From Chitinophagales bacterium (GTDB lineage: Bacteria > Bacteroidota > Bacteroidia > Chitinophagales > Saprospiraceae), in contig JAFLBP010000003.1 in NCBI GenBank assembly GCA_017303875.1, forward strand, positions 1 through 64,000: 64,000 nucleotides of DNA. Direction: 5' to 3'. Every line of letters starts with the position of its first letter. Within the stretch, counting starts at the first letter, position 1. Below are positions 61,827 through 64,000 of the stretch, in pieces. The position numbers and the translations under genes were made by a program. The notes beneath the pieces were generated by a model, which did no database searches, was not told the DNA's origin, and worked only from the letters and a program-made list of their open reading frames with translations.

Positions 61827-62894
61827 TTAGTTCAAGATTTTTACTTTTTTCTTCTCATTCAAATAAGGCGCACCCGTGCTGACCACCGCATTTACGCCGT
61901 CTAACCCCTGATCAATCAGTGCTGTTTTAGCAGTAATCTGCGCCACATGTACCTGTACTTTACGCACGGTTTCCCCATCGGCCTGCGGCACAAACACGTA
62001 GGCACTGCGATCGTCGCCTTCCACAATGGCTTCGAGGGGCAAAGCGTAATAAGTGCGGGTTTCTTTGGGTGTAATCCGGGCCTTGGCAAATAGCCCCGGC
62101 GCCAGACGCAGCTTGTTGGCAGGCAAACTCACCTCCACCGGATACAGGCCGTTCGAGGGGTCGGCCGCAGGCGCCAGATCGCGGATGCGGCCCGTAATGG
62201 CCTGCCCCGGGTATGCATCAAGGGCCAGTTCGGCAGGCATCCCTACTTGCAGGCGCGCCCAGTCGCGGTCGCTCACATTGAGTTTTACCACCCAATCTTC
62301 GGCGCCGGTTTCAAACAACACAAAAGCAGGCATGCCGGGACCGGTTACTTCGCCCTCATTGGCTAATTTTTTGATAATTTTTCCGCCTCGGGTAGCGCGG
62401 ATTTCGGCGTATGACTGATTGAACACAGCAATACGCACAGTTTCTTTGGCCACATCGCGGCCAGTGGTTGCATTTTGCAGCAATTCCAGCGTGGCGCTGC
62501 TGTCGCGGTACAAGCCTTCCACCCGCCCCAGATCGCGCTCGGCTTTGGAAAGCGCCTGCTGCGCCTGGGCTACCTGTGCATCTATTTCCGTTTTATCTAA
62601 TACGGCCAGCAATTGTCCGGGACGTACGACATCGCCTTCATCGACGAATATTTTGCGGATAACGCCGCCTATTTTAAACGACAGGCGCTGCTCGGCTGTA
62701 GAAGTAACAATGCCACTGGCTTCTATGGGCAAGGCGTTGTTTTCGCGACTTACCGCCACGGTACGCACCGGAATCCGATCGTCGGTATTTTCAAGCGTAA
62801 CAGGCGCCGCTTCGGAGCCGCAGCCGCCGAGGAAAAACAGAAATCCTGCCAGCGCACTGCTGCTCAATGCCATTAAAGGTGTTGATTTTTTCAT
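61827..62894 (-). CDS. RND efflux periplasmic adaptor (membrane fusion protein)
   Basis: 355 residues. A lipoprotein signal with lipobox LGGC (about residue 26) is followed by the biotinyl-lipoyl-like segment (FVDEGDVVRPGQLLAVLDKTEIDAQVAQAQQALSKAERDL), a short coiled-coil hairpin (about 110-160), the second lipoyl half (ATRGGKIIKKLANEGEVTGPG) and a beta-barrel domain. It links the pump to the TolC channel. It lies 15 bp upstream of the pump gene in the same operon. Confidence 0.92.
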   Translation of the reverse strand: MKKSTPLMALSSSALAGFLFFLGGCGSEAAPVTLENTDDRIPVRTVAVSRENNALPIEASGIVTSTAEQRLSFKIGGVIRKIFVDEGDVVRPGQLLAVLDKTEIDAQVAQAQQALSKAERDLGRVEGLYRDSSATLELLQNATTGRDVAKETVRIAVFNQSYAEIRATRGGKIIKKLANEGEVTGPGMPAFVLFETGAEDWVVKLNVSDRDWARLQVGMPAELALDAYPGQAITGRIRDLAPAADPSNGLYPVEVSLPANKLRLAPGLFAKARITPKETRTYYALPLEAIVEGDDRSAYVFVPQADGETVRKVQVHVAQITAKTALIDQGLDGVNAVVSTGAPYLNEKKKVKILN

Positions 62895-62907
62895 AAAATG
62901 ATGTTTT

Positions 62908-62998
62908 TTTTAGTGTTTAAGTGTTTTTGTATTTTAGTGTTTAGGTGTTCAGATGAAACACTAAAACACAAAAACACTAAAACACCAAAACACTCAAT
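62908..62998. repeat. Family C inverted array
   Basis: TTTAGTGTTTAAGTGTTTTTGT units (62910-62950) followed by inverted AAACACTAAAACACAAAAAC units to 62996. It sits between the TolC-like gene and the adaptor gene of the same operon. Confidence 0.85.
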
Positions 62999-63000
62999 TT

Positions 63001-64000
63001 TTAATTTTCTGGGGCAATCCGATTGAGTTCGGCTGATTTTAGAATGACGTTAGACCAGGCTAAGCTTTGCTGTAAGCGGGCCGTTGTCACGCGGTTTTGG
63101 GCTTCGAGCAATTCAATGAGCAGGGCTTGTCCGGCGCGGTATTTATTATTGACAATGCGGAAAACCGATTCTGCCGATTGCACACCGGTTTTGGCCGTTT
63201 CAAAAGCAAAGCGGGCTGCCAGGAATTCGTTGAAGGTCTGGATGACCTGCATTTGAATCTGCTGCGCCACTTCGGCTTGTTGCACTTTCAGTTTTTCGGC
63301 TTCAATGCGGGAAATTTGTGTTTTTTGCTTGCGCTGACCACCATCATAGAGGTCGTAGCTAAGGCCCACCTGGGCCAGCATATAAGCCTGGTCGCCATTG
63401 AATTTATACCCAAAACCCTGAAAACCCAATTCGCCGCCGATGTAGAGATCGGGTAATTTCTGGTTAGACTGGTTGAGTTTTACCGCCGTTTCTGAAGCAT
63501 TGATGCCGGATTGCAGGGCGCGCAATTCCTGTCGGTTGCGCTGTGCCTGATCGAGCAGTGGTTCGAGGCGATAATCGGGTACGAGCGCGCGCAAGAGGTT
63601 GGTATCGGGCACAAGGGGTGTTTGCAGGTCGCGAAAAAGCAACAAATTGACGTATGCCTGGGCGGTATTGCGCTGGGTTTCAAGCGCAAAAAGTTCATTG
63701 TCAATTTTATTCAACTCATAATCGGCCGTAGTAATGATGTCTTTGGTGGCAACATTGTTTTTCACCAGCGACTCATTGAGGCGTTTAAGTTCCAGCAGTA
63801 CCTCACGGGTATTTTTCCAGATTTTCTCTGCTTCCCAGGTTTGCAGGTAGCGCACATAGGCTTCCGTAATTTGATAACGGAGTTCATGCTCGGTAGCCAG
63901 GAGCTGGGCGTCCTGGCTTTCCCGGAGTTGTTGCTGGATACGGCGGTTGTAACGGATGTCGGTATTGTACAGCGGGTAGGCAAAATTCAGTTTGGTTTCG
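63001..64000 (-). CDS. TolC-family outer membrane efflux protein, 5' part outside the window
   Basis: At least 333 residues; the frame is open to the window edge, so the start lies beyond it. The sequence is made of long helices with heptad pattern (EIHELRYQITEAY-like ELRYQITEAYVRYLQTWEAEKIWKN, RLNESLVKNNVATKDIITTADYEL, AEVAQQIQMQVIQTFNEFLAAR) and paired strands (LYIGGELGFQGFGY), typical of the TolC tunnel. Terminal part YRAGQALLIELLEAQNRVTTARLQQSLAWSNV matches the last TolC repeat. First gene of the RND operon. Confidence 0.88.
   Translation of the reverse strand, partial: ETKLNFAYPLYNTDIRYNRRIQQQLRESQDAQLLATEHELRYQITEAYVRYLQTWEAEKIWKNTREVLLELKRLNESLVKNNVATKDIITTADYELNKIDNELFALETQRNTAQAYVNLLLFRDLQTPLVPDTNLLRALVPDYRLEPLLDQAQRNRQELRALQSGINASETAVKLNQSNQKLPDLYIGGELGFQGFGYKFNGDQAYMLAQVGLSYDLYDGGQRKQKTQISRIEAEKLKVQQAEVAQQIQMQVIQTFNEFLAARFAFETAKTGVQSAESVFRIVNNKYRAGQALLIELLEAQNRVTTARLQQSLAWSNVILKSAELNRIAPEN

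Overview
The window is a chromosomal segment of about 50% GC from a member of the Bacteroidota, probably a saprospiral or chitinophagal lineage; the exact family cannot be fixed from the sequence alone. The evidence is type IX secretion cargo (a CHU_C-type gliding domain protein and a protein with a Por-type C-terminal sorting domain), a PorP/SprF protein next to a PorE-like OmpA protein, fused ccoN-ccoO, promoters of the TAnnTTTG type directly before many genes, and almost no Shine-Dalgarno sequences.

Layout. 0-2 kb: an AT-rich, probably truncated sacsin-like ATPase gene. 2-18 kb: housekeeping genes (nnr, a class III CoA-transferase, mrp, orphan xisI, tRNA-Ala, cca, dusB, dut, an NDP-sugar pyrophosphorylase, a TPR protein, a GT2 glycosyltransferase) and one large secreted adhesin-like protein. 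18-24 kb: a YeeE/YedE sulfur transporter pair, a dienelactone hydrolase, a lactonase and a T9SS cargo protein. 24-32 kb: a complete histidine operon hisG-D-C-B-H-A-F-IE, preceded by a clear His leader peptide and an attenuator terminator. 32-34 kb: two identical tRNA-Val genes, a U32 peptidase-family protein and a ferredoxin. 34-39 kb: an SDR protein and the PorP/PorE-like pair. 39-44 kb: a TetR regulator and its NmrA-like target sharing one operator, then a beta-propeller/phosphoesterase fusion. 44-48 kb: lipoproteins and a fasciclin protein. 48-58 kb: a microaerobic respiration block (thioredoxin-Usp-Usp fusion, CBS protein, receiver-Crp fusion, ccoS-ccoNO-ccoQ-ccoP-ccoG-ccoH and a SafE-like protein). 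58-64 kb: an RND efflux operon (TolC, adaptor, pump), cut by the window edge.

The most unusual property is the repeat content. At least five unrelated short-period repeat families (called A to E here) recur throughout. Each is a tandem array, often followed by the same unit in inverted orientation, giving hairpins of 80-340 bp. Many sit exactly at stop codons and provide the last residues and stop of the upstream gene. Two have entered essential-looking coding regions in frame: hisH carries about 58 extra codons and nnr about 20. The hisH insert and the hisC-hisB spacer carry the same composite repeat in opposite orientation.

Coordinates of starts were adjusted by hand from protein families and promoter positions. 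Motif positions and repeat boundaries are read by eye and are approximate. No database search was possible.
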